NCBI GenBank assembly: GCA_049671305.1
Contig: JBATUR010000029.1
Location: 1 to 56,362 of the forward strand
Length of the DNA stretch: 56,362 nucleotides
Direction of reading: 5' to 3'
Origin: CADCTM01 sp049671305
GTDB taxonomy: Bacteria; Cyanobacteriota; Cyanobacteriia; Cyanobacteriales; Coleofasciculaceae
This document shows, piece by piece, positions 33,988 through 42,658 of the stretch (its first letter is position 1; every line of letters begins with the position of its first letter). Made by a program: the position numbers and the translations under genes. The notes under the pieces were generated by a model. That model did no database searches and was not told the origin of the DNA. It saw nothing but the letters and a program-made list of their open reading frames with translations.

Positions 33988-35322
33988 CTAACCCGGCAAA
34001 TCTCCCTCAGTTCGTAAACGTACGGAGTCAGCATGAGACGGTAAACCTTCGGCTTTTGCCAATGCCTGAATGGCATCTGATACCTTGTTAAGTGCCGTTG
34101 AGGAATACTGAATCAAACTAGAGTGCTTCATAAAAGTTTCCACACCTAACGCCGAGGCATAACGTGCCGCCCCAGAAGTCGGCAAAGTATGATTAGGTCC
34201 TGCTAAATAATCTCCCACCGCTTCCGGGGTAGAATGACCGAGGAAAATTGCCCCAGCATGGCGTATTTTTTCGAGAAAGTCCCAGGGTTCAGCAATTTCC
34301 AGTTCCAAGTGTTCTGGTGCAAAATCGTTGGAAAGTTCGGCTGCTGCCTCTAAGGAATCAACAATCACAATTAAGCCATAATGAGCGATCGCTTTTTCTG
34401 TCAGTAAGCGTCTTGGATGGTCCTGCAATTGCCTTTCTACTTCTCTTTGGACTTGTTTTGCCAATTGAGTCTCCGTGGTCAGCAAAATTGCCGCTGCCAT
34501 CGGGTCATGTTCTGCTTGCGCCAACAAATCAGCCGCCACATAGACCGGATTTGCTCCTTTATCGGCAATAATTAGCACTTCAGAAGGACCGGCTAGCGAG
34601 TCAATGCCAACGATACCATAAACCAGTTTTTTGGCGAGGGTAACGTAAATATTGCCAGGACCTGTAATTACATCTACTTTGGGGATCGTTTCTGTACCAT
34701 AAGCCAAAGCTGCGATCGCTTGTGCCCCGCCTACACGATAAATTTCTTGAACTCCCGCTTCCTGTGCGGCAACCAGTACGGCTGGATTAATCGCTTTATC
34801 GGGTCCTGGTGGCGTTACCATGACAATTCGCGGTACTTTTGCCACCATTGCGGGGATAGCGTTCATAAGTACAGTACTGGGATAACAAGCTCTACCGCCA
34901 GGAATATAAATTCCCGCACGGTCTACAGGCGTATAACGCTTACCTAGTACAATTTCATCATCGCCAAACTGTACCCAAGATTTAGGGACACGCTGTCGAT
35001 GAAATGCCTCAATTTGTTTTCTTGCCAAACTAATGGCATCTAGAAGATCTTTGGACACCTGCTGGTATGCCGCGTCCAACTCTGAACCACTAATACGCAA
35101 TTGATCAGCAGTTAGGAGTTGTTGGTCAAATTCTTCTGTATAGTGCACAAGTGCTTTGTCTCCTTGACGTTTTACCGTCTGTAAGACTTCTCGCACCGTT
35201 GCTTCTTTGTGGATGATTTGGTCTTGGGAGGTACGAAGTGCTTCACCACCGCCTAAAAGGCGATCGCAAATACGCCGTAGTTCAGTTTGTGCCTCAGCCT
35301 GCTGAGTAATGATTCGCAGCAT
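33988..35322 (-). CDS. hisD: Histidinol dehydrogenase
   Basis: HisD catalyses the last two steps of histidine biosynthesis, oxidising L-histidinol to L-histidine with NAD and zinc. The 444-residue length is normal. GRACYPSTVLMNAIPAMVAK, YRVGGAQAIAALAYGTETIP, GPGNIYVTLAKKLVYG, IDSLAGPSEVLIIAD, LAQAEHDPMAAAILLT and NDFAPEHLELEI are conserved, including the zinc and catalytic His/Glu residues. No other his gene is in the window, as is usual in cyanobacteria. An imperfect long hairpin lies about 46 bases upstream of the start. Confidence 0.97.
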   Translation of the reverse strand: MLRIITQQAEAQTELRRICDRLLGGGEALRTSQDQIIHKEATVREVLQTVKRQGDKALVHYTEEFDQQLLTADQLRISGSELDAAYQQVSKDLLDAISLARKQIEAFHRQRVPKSWVQFGDDEIVLGKRYTPVDRAGIYIPGGRACYPSTVLMNAIPAMVAKVPRIVMVTPPGPDKAINPAVLVAAQEAGVQEIYRVGGAQAIAALAYGTETIPKVDVITGPGNIYVTLAKKLVYGIVGIDSLAGPSEVLIIADKGANPVYVAADLLAQAEHDPMAAAILLTTETQLAKQVQREVERQLQDHPRRLLTEKAIAHYGLIVIVDSLEAAAELSNDFAPEHLELEIAEPWDFLEKIRHAGAIFLGHSTPEAVGDYLAGPNHTLPTSGAARYASALGVETFMKHSSLIQYSSTALNKVSDAIQALAKAEGLPSHADSVRLRTEGDLPG

Positions 35323-35367
35323 GGAGTCGGAATGCCCATCACGCTTATATTAGCTTTGTGTCAGACC

Positions 35368-35412
35368 AGGTAAAGGAAACCGCCTCGACTCTTCGGGGCG
35401 TATCTTTTACCT
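35368..35412. promoter_or_regulatory. Long imperfect hairpin between hisD and rpsT
   Basis: The inner stem CGCCTCGA (35381-35388)/TCGGGGCG (35393-35400) has one G-T pair and loop CTCT. The outer arms AGGTAAA (35368) and TTTACCT (to 35412) extend it with a few mismatches. It lies in the hisD 5' leader on the minus strand and about 145 bases before rpsT on the plus strand. It may be a leader structure or an interspersed palindrome. Confidence 0.4.
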
Positions 35413-35556
35413 AGACTCACTCCTATAGCTTAACCTGGATTTTTCTGGGGTCGCGATCCTGCCGACTAAAATACCGCATCTTTACACAATAGTGTTATAT
35501 TAAAAAGTCTGGTATTTTGATTTATTAGCATTCATCAAGTTTTCCTTAAGGCTACT

Positions 35557-35880
35557 GTGGCGAATAACAAATCTGCGATCAAGCGTATAGAAATTGCTGA
35601 ACGAAATCGAGTTCGCAATAAAACCTACAAATCAGCGGTCAAAACCCTGATGAAAAACTACCTGGCTGCTGTGGATACTTATGCCCGTCAGCCTAGTCCC
35701 GAAACCCTACAAGAAGCACAAAGTCGCATGGACTTGGCTTACAGTAAAATTGATAAAGCCGTCAAACGAGGCATTCTCCATGAAAACAACGGCGCACGCA
35801 AAAAATCACGTTTGGCAAAAAATCTCAAGCGTGTAGCAATTCAACTTAATCAATACAGTCCAGCAACGGCTGATTCTTAA
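35557..35880 (+). CDS. rpsT: 30S ribosomal protein S20
   Basis: The 107-residue protein begins at GTG and reads (V)ANNKSAIKRIEIAERNRVRN. KSAVKTLMKNYLAAVD, LAYSKIDKAVKRGILHENNGARKKSRLAKNL match S20, including the C-terminal Lys/Arg-rich helix that contacts 16S rRNA. The usual mature protein starts at the Ala after the initiator. It is transcribed away from hisD. Confidence 0.97.
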   Translation: MANNKSAIKRIEIAERNRVRNKTYKSAVKTLMKNYLAAVDTYARQPSPETLQEAQSRMDLAYSKIDKAVKRGILHENNGARKKSRLAKNLKRVAIQLNQYSPATADS

Positions 35881-36022
35881 GTTGGTAGCAAAACTGCTAC
35901 TAAGCGATAATATCTGAATTTTTCGGTAGATTTATCGTAATTGGGTGTCAAGAAGCACAAAAAGGGGCAAAACTAACATAATGCCCCAACAACTTCTTAA
36001 AAATAAACAGCAGGTAATACTA

Positions 36023-36805
36023 ATGCAGTTGATAGACACTCATGTTCATATCAACTTCGATGCCTTCGAGTCCGACTTGGAGGCAATTCGAGAACGTTGG
36101 CGCGAAGCAGGTGTGGTTAAGCTGGTGCATTCCTGCGTTGAACCGGAAGAAGTGGCAAGCATTCAAGCCTTGGCAGATCGATTTCCGGAACTTTCATTTG
36201 CAGTAGGTTTGCACCCGCTAGATGCCGAAAAATGGACGCCCCAAATGGAGGCGCAAATTTTAGCATTAGCTCGTTCAGATGCTAGGGTAGTGGCAATTGG
36301 GGAAATGGGGTTAGATTTTTTTAAAGCCGAGAATATTTTTGAGCAAAAAAAAGTCTTTGAGGCACAACTGGCGATCGCAAGTTCATTAGATTTACCCGTA
36401 ATTATCCACTGCCGTGATGCAGCCCTTGCCATGCGCGATCTTTTACAGGAATTTGGGCAAAGTCATCAACTTCGAGGCGTCATGCACTGTTGGTCGGGTA
36501 CACCCGAAGAAACCCAGTGGTTTTTAGATTTGGGATTTTATATTAGTTTTAGTGGCATTGTCACCTTCAAAAACGCAACCCAAATTCACGCCTCGGCAGC
36601 AATGGTACCAAGCGATCGCTACCTAATTGAAACCGACTGCCCCTTCCTAGCACCAGTCCCCAAGCGAGGCAAACGCAACGAACCCGCATTTGTGCGCTAC
36701 GTTGCCGAAGCCGTCGCCCGTTTGCGCCAAATTTCCCTCGAAGAGCTGAGTACCCAGACCACCGAAAATGCCTGTAAACTCTTTGGTTTAACCTTAACAC
36801 CCTGA
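36023..36805 (+). CDS. tatD: TatD family metal-dependent hydrolase (DNase)
   Basis: From the ATG at 36023 the protein has 260 residues and starts MQLIDTHVHINFDAFESDLE. In-frame starts at 35945 (GTG) and 35981 (ATG) add sequence not seen in the family. Metal ligands are present: DTHVH near the N terminus, VAIGEMGLDFF, PVIIHCRDA, GVMHCWSG and IETDCPFLAP. TatD proteins are 3'-to-5' exonucleases or deoxyribonucleases in DNA repair and quality control. rpsT and rpoB flank it, and the next gene is 462 bases away. Confidence 0.93.
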   Translation: MQLIDTHVHINFDAFESDLEAIRERWREAGVVKLVHSCVEPEEVASIQALADRFPELSFAVGLHPLDAEKWTPQMEAQILALARSDARVVAIGEMGLDFFKAENIFEQKKVFEAQLAIASSLDLPVIIHCRDAALAMRDLLQEFGQSHQLRGVMHCWSGTPEETQWFLDLGFYISFSGIVTFKNATQIHASAAMVPSDRYLIETDCPFLAPVPKRGKRNEPAFVRYVAEAVARLRQISLEELSTQTTENACKLFGLTLTP

Positions 36806-37267
36806 TACCAAACCCCAACTTCCTCCTTACCTTGAGTGCTAGCTCAAAATTGGCTCCAAACCAGTTTCTCTACGGCATAATAGTATTAAGAAGAGTTACT
36901 ATGAATAAAATTTCCTGGTCGAATTGTCCAATTGCTGCTATTACTCCAGAAAAGAGCCGATTAAAGTATCCTACTGGCAACCCGAACCCTCGGATTTAAA
37001 CGCCTTGTTCAAATCAAGAGCTATCTTCCCATTGGAGACATTAGTTATTTCTCAAGACCATTTTGTTGCTGCCACAAACTAAAAGATTGAACTGCATCAG
37101 TTGCTAGAACCACGTTGACCTAAAAAAACAACGCTTCCAGCAGCCATTTAGCTGTTCATACCCATCGTCTATCCAGGTGAATGCATCCCGCCGCTTACGT
37201 CATCTGCATGATATCTTTGGCTCTGATTGTAGCTCAACGCTGACTCACCTCTGAATCTAGGAAACGC
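36806..37267. other. rpoB upstream region with a possible gene remnant
   Basis: No clear gene is seen in 462 bases. A 57-codon frame at 36909-37082 without a start codon reads KVSYWQPEPSDLNALFKSRA, then IFPLETLVISQDHFVAATN. It looks protein-like and may be a decayed gene end, but I cannot assign it. The rpoB promoter and leader should be in the last 180 bases; no hairpin of note is seen there. Confidence 0.45.
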
Positions 37268-40200
37268 ATGACTAACCAGATTTATACCACCCCCGCCCAG
37301 GCTTACCCTGCCACCAACTACACCTTACCCGACCTAGTTGAGATTCAGCGTTCCAGCTTTCGCTGGTTCCTGGAAGAAGGGTTAATCGAAGAACTAAACA
37401 GCTTCTCACCAATCACCGACTATACCGGTAAGATGGAGCTGCACTTCTTGGGCAAAAACTACAAACTCAAGCGCCCCAAATACGACGTTGACGAAGCGAA
37501 ACGCCGAGACAGCACATACGCCGTGCAAATGTACGTTCCCACACGCCTAATTAATAAAGAAACCGGCGAAATCAAAGAACAAGAAGTCTTCATCGGCGAC
37601 TTACCCCTGATGACCGACCGAGGCACCTTTATTATTAACGGTGCAGAACGAGTCATCGTCAACCAAATTGTGCGGAGTCCTGGAGTTTACTACAAATCGG
37701 AAATCGATAAAAACGGACGCCGGACATATAGCGCTTCCCTGATACCAAACCGGGGCGCCTGGCTGAAATTTGAAACCGACAAAAACGATTTAGTCTGGGT
37801 ACGGATCGACAAAACCCGCAAACTATCTGCCCAAGTCTTGCTCAAAGCATTAGGACTCTCAGATAGCGAAATCATCGACGCCATGCGTCACCCAGACTAC
37901 TACCAAAAAACCCTCGACAAAGAAGGCAACCCCAGTGAAGAAGAAGCACTGATGGAGTTGTATCGCAAGCTGCGTCCAGGTGAACCCCCGACTGTCAGCG
38001 GTGGACAGCAACTGTTGGACTCCCGCTTCTTTGACCCCAAACGTTATGACCTCGGTCGGGTTGGTCGCTATAAAATTAACAAAAAACTGCGTCTCAACGT
38101 ACCCGACACCATGCGGGTATTGACGCCTCAAGATATTTTGTCGGCAATTGACTACCTGATCAACCTAGAATTTGACGTAGGCAGCACCGACGACATCGAC
38201 CACTTAGGCAACCGTCGAGTGCGTAGTGTAGGAGAACTACTACAAAACCAAGTCAGAGTTGGACTTAACCGCTTAGAGCGTATTATCCGGGAACGGATGA
38301 CCGTTAGTGATGCCGATACTCTAACACCAGCCTCATTGGTTAACCCCAAACCTTTAGTTGCTGCGATTAAAGAATTCTTCGGTTCTTCCCAGTTGTCCCA
38401 ATTTATGGACCAGACCAACCCCTTAGCAGAACTTACCCACAAACGGCGACTTTCTGCACTAGGACCTGGTGGATTGACACGGGAACGAGCAGGTTTTGCA
38501 GTACGAGACATCCACCCCTCCCACCACGGACGGATTTGCCCAATTGAAACTCCAGAAGGTCCTAATGCCGGACTGATTGGTTCCTTGGCAACTCATGCGC
38601 GGGTGAATTCTTATGGCTTCATTGAAACACCCTTCTATCCAGTAGAAAACGGGCGCGTCAATAAAGATAATCCGCCTCTATACATGACAGCGGATGAAGA
38701 AGACGACTTAAGAACGGCGCCGGGAGACATCCCAATGGACGAAGAAGGCAATCTTTTGGGCGAGTCTGTACCTGTGCGTTATCGGCAGGAATTCACCACC
38801 ACAACGCCGGATCAGGTGGACTATGTGTCAGTATCGCCGGTGCAGATTATTTCAGTAGCGACTTCCTTGATTCCCTTTTTGGAGCATGATGACGCTAACC
38901 GGGCACTGATGGGATCAAATATGCAACGGCAAGCTGTGCCCCTGTTGCGTCCGGAACGTCCTTTGGTAGGGACAGGTTTGGAAGCACAAGCAGCAAGAGA
39001 CTCTGGCATGGTTATTGTCTCCCAGAGTGATGGCGAGGTCAGCTATGTTGATGCCAAGGAAATTCGCATCAAAGATAGTTCTGGGCAGGAAATTTCTTAT
39101 GAAGTGCAGAAATATCAGCGCTCTAACCAGGATACCTGCCTAAATCAGCGACCGTTGGTTTTTGCTGGTGATGACGTGGTGACGGGTCAAGTTATAGCCG
39201 ATGGTTCAGCAACTGAAGGCGGTGAATTGGCACTGGGACAAAATATCTTAGTCGCCTATATGCCTTGGGAAGGCTACAACTACGAAGACGCAATTCTGAT
39301 TAGTGAGCGCTTGGTAATTGATGATGTTTATACTTCCATACACATTGAGAAGTATGAAATTGAGGCACGTCAGACCAAGTTAGGACCCGAAGAAATTACC
39401 CGTGAAATTCCCAACGTTGGGGAAGATGCCCTGCGTCAGTTGGATGAAACCGGGATTATTCGCATTGGCGCCTGGGTGGAAGCAAGTGACATTTTGGTAG
39501 GAAAGGTGACTCCAAAAGGTGAGTCTGACCAACCACCAGAAGAAAAGCTGCTACGTGCAATTTTTGGCGAAAAAGCCAGGGACGTACGGGATAATTCCTT
39601 GCGCGTGCCTAATGGTGAAAAAGGTCGGGTTGTAGATGTGCGGGTGTTTACTCGTGAACAAGGCGACGAATTGCCACCAGGAGCAAATATGGTGGTGCGT
39701 GTCTATGTGGCACAAAAGCGCAAGATCCAAGTAGGCGACAAGATGGCAGGACGCCACGGTAATAAGGGGATTATTTCACGGATTTTACCGGCGGAAGATA
39801 TGCCTTATTTGCCTGATGGCACGCCGTTGGATATTGTGTTAAATCCTTTGGGTGTACCGAGTCGGATGAATGTGGGGCAGGTGTTTGAATGCCTATTAGG
39901 TTGGGCTGGCGAGTGTTTGGATACTCGCTTTAAGCTGACACCATTTGACGAAATGTATGGTGAAGAGTCATCCCGAACTACTGTTCACGGCAAGTTGAAG
40001 CAAGCCTCGGAGCAAGAGGATAAGGAGTGGGCATTTGACCCAACTAAACCAGGGAAAATCACTGTATATGATGGTCGAACTGGGGAAGCCTTTGACCGAC
40101 CAATTACGGTAGGTAAGGCGTATATGTTGAAGCTAGTCCACTTGGTGGATGATAAGATTCATGCCCGTTCCACAGGACCATACTCGTTGGTGACACAACA

Positions 40201-40588
40201 GCCCTTGGGCGGTAAGGCACAGCAAGGCGGTCAGCGCTTTGGAGAGATGGAAGTTTGGGCATTGGAGGCATTTGGTGCAGCTTATACGTTGCAAGAATTG
40301 TTGACAGTGAAATCAGACGATATGCAAGGACGAAATGAAGCATTAAATGCGATCGTTAAAGGTAAAGCGATCCCCCGTCCTGGTACTCCAGAATCCTTCA
40401 AAGTGTTGATGCGAGAACTGCAGTCTTTGGGATTGGATATTGCCGTGCATAAAGTCGAAAACGCTGAAGATGGCTCTAGCCGTGACGTGGAAGTAGATTT
40501 GATGGCAGATGCCGACCGTCGCCGTACACCCTCACGTCCAACTTATGAATCCTTGAGGAGTGAAGAGATGGAAGAGGATGAAGTTTAG
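37268..40588 (+). CDS. rpoB: DNA-directed RNA polymerase subunit beta
   Basis: The 1106-residue protein matches cyanobacterial RpoB throughout. Landmarks include LPDLVEIQRSSFRWFLEEGL, QIVRSPGVYYKSEIDKNGRR, LGPGGLTRERAGFAVRDIHP (rifampicin region), HHGRICPIETPEGPNAGLIG, PWEGYNYEDAILISERL, GDKMAGRHGNKGIISRILP and PQQPLGGKAQQGGQRFGEME near the C terminus. It forms the catalytic core with RpoC1 and RpoC2. It is the first gene of the rpoB-rpoC1-rpoC2 series, with an 87-base spacer before rpoC1. Confidence 0.99.
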   Translation: MTNQIYTTPAQAYPATNYTLPDLVEIQRSSFRWFLEEGLIEELNSFSPITDYTGKMELHFLGKNYKLKRPKYDVDEAKRRDSTYAVQMYVPTRLINKETGEIKEQEVFIGDLPLMTDRGTFIINGAERVIVNQIVRSPGVYYKSEIDKNGRRTYSASLIPNRGAWLKFETDKNDLVWVRIDKTRKLSAQVLLKALGLSDSEIIDAMRHPDYYQKTLDKEGNPSEEEALMELYRKLRPGEPPTVSGGQQLLDSRFFDPKRYDLGRVGRYKINKKLRLNVPDTMRVLTPQDILSAIDYLINLEFDVGSTDDIDHLGNRRVRSVGELLQNQVRVGLNRLERIIRERMTVSDADTLTPASLVNPKPLVAAIKEFFGSSQLSQFMDQTNPLAELTHKRRLSALGPGGLTRERAGFAVRDIHPSHHGRICPIETPEGPNAGLIGSLATHARVNSYGFIETPFYPVENGRVNKDNPPLYMTADEEDDLRTAPGDIPMDEEGNLLGESVPVRYRQEFTTTTPDQVDYVSVSPVQIISVATSLIPFLEHDDANRALMGSNMQRQAVPLLRPERPLVGTGLEAQAARDSGMVIVSQSDGEVSYVDAKEIRIKDSSGQEISYEVQKYQRSNQDTCLNQRPLVFAGDDVVTGQVIADGSATEGGELALGQNILVAYMPWEGYNYEDAILISERLVIDDVYTSIHIEKYEIEARQTKLGPEEITREIPNVGEDALRQLDETGIIRIGAWVEASDILVGKVTPKGESDQPPEEKLLRAIFGEKARDVRDNSLRVPNGEKGRVVDVRVFTREQGDELPPGANMVVRVYVAQKRKIQVGDKMAGRHGNKGIISRILPAEDMPYLPDGTPLDIVLNPLGVPSRMNVGQVFECLLGWAGECLDTRFKLTPFDEMYGEESSRTTVHGKLKQASEQEDKEWAFDPTKPGKITVYDGRTGEAFDRPITVGKAYMLKLVHLVDDKIHARSTGPYSLVTQQPLGGKAQQGGQRFGEMEVWALEAFGAAYTLQELLTVKSDDMQGRNEALNAIVKGKAIPRPGTPESFKVLMRELQSLGLDIAVHKVENAEDGSSRDVEVDLMADADRRRTPSRPTYESLRSEEMEEDEV

Positions 40589-40599
40589 GTAGGTAATGG

Positions 40600-40635
40600 G
40601 GAATGGGGAATTGGTATGTGACCAATTCCCATTCC
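40600..40635. repeat. Interspersed palindrome in the rpoB-rpoC1 spacer
   Basis: GGAATGGGGAATTGGT at 40600-40615 pairs with ACCAATTCCCATTCC at 40621-40635 with one bulged G and the loop ATGTG. No T-run follows. It resembles the GGGAATGGG-type repeats frequent in cyanobacterial spacers. It may stabilise or process the operon message. Confidence 0.65.
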
Positions 40636-40675
40636 TAATGACTAATGTGAGCAAAGACCAATCCCCAATAAAGAA

Positions 40676-42550
40676 ATGAGACATCAGCTAGAACAGCGGT
40701 TTGATTACGTTAAGATTGCGATCGCATCTCCCGAACGGATTCGGCAATGGGGAGAACGAACCCTACCTAATGGTCAAGTTGTAGGGGAAGTCACCAAGCC
40801 AGAAACCATCAACTATCGCACCCTCAAGCCAGAAATGGATGGGCTTTTCTGTGAGCGCATTTTTGGACCAGCCAAAGACTGGGAATGCCATTGTGGTAAG
40901 TACAAGCGTGTGCGCCATCGTGGTATCGTTTGCGAACGTTGTGGAGTCGAAGTAACCGAGTCCCGTGTGCGGCGTCATCGCATGGGGTTTATTAAACTTG
41001 CCGCCCCTGTCGCCCATGTTTGGTATCTCAAGGGTATTCCCAGCTACCTCAGTATTTTGCTGGATATGCCTTTGCGGGATGTTGAGCAAATTGTTTACTT
41101 CAACGCCTATGTGGTTCTCAATGGCGGCAATGCCGAGAATCTTAGCTACAAACAGTTGCTCACTGAAGACCAATGGTTAGAAATTGAAGAGCAACTTTAT
41201 AGCGAAGACTCGCAACTAGTTAATGTGGAAGTCGGAATTGGTGCAGAAGCGCTCCAGCGACTCCTACAAGACTTGGATTTGGATGCCGAGGGCGAAAAGC
41301 TCCGGGAAGACATCGCCAACGCCAAAGGTCAAAAACGCGCCAAATTAATTAAGCGCCTGCGGGTTATTGACAACTTTATCGCCACCGGTTCTTTAACCGA
41401 ATGGATGGTATTGACAGTAATTCCAGTCATTCCTCCAGATTTGCGCCCAATGGTGCAGTTGGACGGTGGTCGTTTTGCAACAAGCGACCTCAATGACCTC
41501 TATCGACGTGTAATTAACCGCAATAACCGACTGGCAAGACTGCAAGAAATCCTCGCCCCAGAAATTATTGTCCGCAACGAAAAGCGGATGCTGCAAGAAG
41601 CCGTTGATGCCTTAATTGACAACGGACGGCGGGGACGGACTGTAGTTGGGGCAAATAATCGCCCTCTGAAATCCCTTTCTGACATCATTGAAGGTAAGCA
41701 AGGTCGTTTCCGACAAAACTTGTTGGGTAAGCGGGTAGACTACTCAGGACGATCAGTTATTGTCGTTGGTCCAAATCTGAAAATACATCAGTGTGGACTA
41801 CCACGAGAAATGGCGATCGAATTATTCCAACCCTTTGTGATTCATCGCTTAATTCGTCAGGGTTTGGTGAATAACATCAAAGCCGCCAAAAAGCTGATTC
41901 AGCGAGGAGATCCCAGCGTTTGGGATGTCTTGGAAGAAGTGATTGCAGGTCACCCCGTCATGCTAAACCGTGCTCCAACTTTGCACCGTTTGGGTATTCA
42001 AGCTTTTGAGCCGATTTTAGTGGATGGTCGGGCAATTCAACTGCATCCTTTGGTCTGTCCAGCCTTTAACGCTGACTTTGACGGCGACCAAATGGCAGTT
42101 CATGTGCCACTGTCTTTAGAATCTCAGGCAGAAGCGCGACTGTTGATGCTGGCATCTAATAATATCCTTTCACCAGCCACAGGTCGTCCGATTGTGACAC
42201 CTAGCCAAGATATGGTATTAGGCTGTTATTATTTGACGGCAGATAACCCAGCAGCAACAAAACCCGATCGCCATTTTGCCTCAATGGAAGATGCGATTAA
42301 AGCCTACGAACAACGACAAGTTGGTTTACATGACAAGGTTTGGATACGCTTTGACGGCAAAGTCGAGACAGAAACGCCAGATAATGAAGTCGTTTCCACC
42401 GATAAATCGAGTGATGGCATCATTACTAAGCATTACAGAGAACGGCGAGTACGGGAAACTGCAGCAGGAGAGGTTTTAGCCCAGTATATCCGCACAACTC
42501 CTGGTCGAATTGTTTATAACAACGCAATTCAAGAGGCGCTGACGAGCTAG
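40676..42550 (+). CDS. rpoC1: DNA-directed RNA polymerase subunit gamma (RpoC1)
   Basis: The 624-residue protein is the N-terminal half of beta-prime, encoded separately only in cyanobacteria and plastids. It has the zinc-binding CHCGKYKRVRHRGIVCERCG, HVWYLKGIPSYLSILLDM, QGRFRQNLLGKRVDYSGRSV, HPVMLNRAPTLHRLGIQAF and the catalytic magnesium loop NADFDGDQMAVHVP. All are intact. It follows rpoB by 87 bases and precedes rpoC2 by 108 bases. Confidence 0.99.
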   Translation: MRHQLEQRFDYVKIAIASPERIRQWGERTLPNGQVVGEVTKPETINYRTLKPEMDGLFCERIFGPAKDWECHCGKYKRVRHRGIVCERCGVEVTESRVRRHRMGFIKLAAPVAHVWYLKGIPSYLSILLDMPLRDVEQIVYFNAYVVLNGGNAENLSYKQLLTEDQWLEIEEQLYSEDSQLVNVEVGIGAEALQRLLQDLDLDAEGEKLREDIANAKGQKRAKLIKRLRVIDNFIATGSLTEWMVLTVIPVIPPDLRPMVQLDGGRFATSDLNDLYRRVINRNNRLARLQEILAPEIIVRNEKRMLQEAVDALIDNGRRGRTVVGANNRPLKSLSDIIEGKQGRFRQNLLGKRVDYSGRSVIVVGPNLKIHQCGLPREMAIELFQPFVIHRLIRQGLVNNIKAAKKLIQRGDPSVWDVLEEVIAGHPVMLNRAPTLHRLGIQAFEPILVDGRAIQLHPLVCPAFNADFDGDQMAVHVPLSLESQAEARLLMLASNNILSPATGRPIVTPSQDMVLGCYYLTADNPAATKPDRHFASMEDAIKAYEQRQVGLHDKVWIRFDGKVETETPDNEVVSTDKSSDGIITKHYRERRVRETAAGEVLAQYIRTTPGRIVYNNAIQEALTS

Positions 42551-42565
42551 AGTTTTTCGTCATTG

Positions 42566-42608
42566 GTTATTAGTCATTGATTTTAAACTCTCAATCATAA
42601 CTAATAAC
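42566..42608. repeat. Interspersed palindrome in the rpoC1-rpoC2 spacer
   Basis: GTTATTAGT at 42566-42574 pairs with ACTAATAAC at 42600-42608, with partial pairing inside (CATTGATT against CAATCAT). The TTAGTCATTG / ACTAATAACTAGTGAC strings are typical of short repeats in cyanobacterial spacers. Confidence 0.55.
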
Positions 42609-42658
42609 TAGTGACTCCATGCTCCCTTCCTAATAACCTATAGGTAATTAATAAGCAG

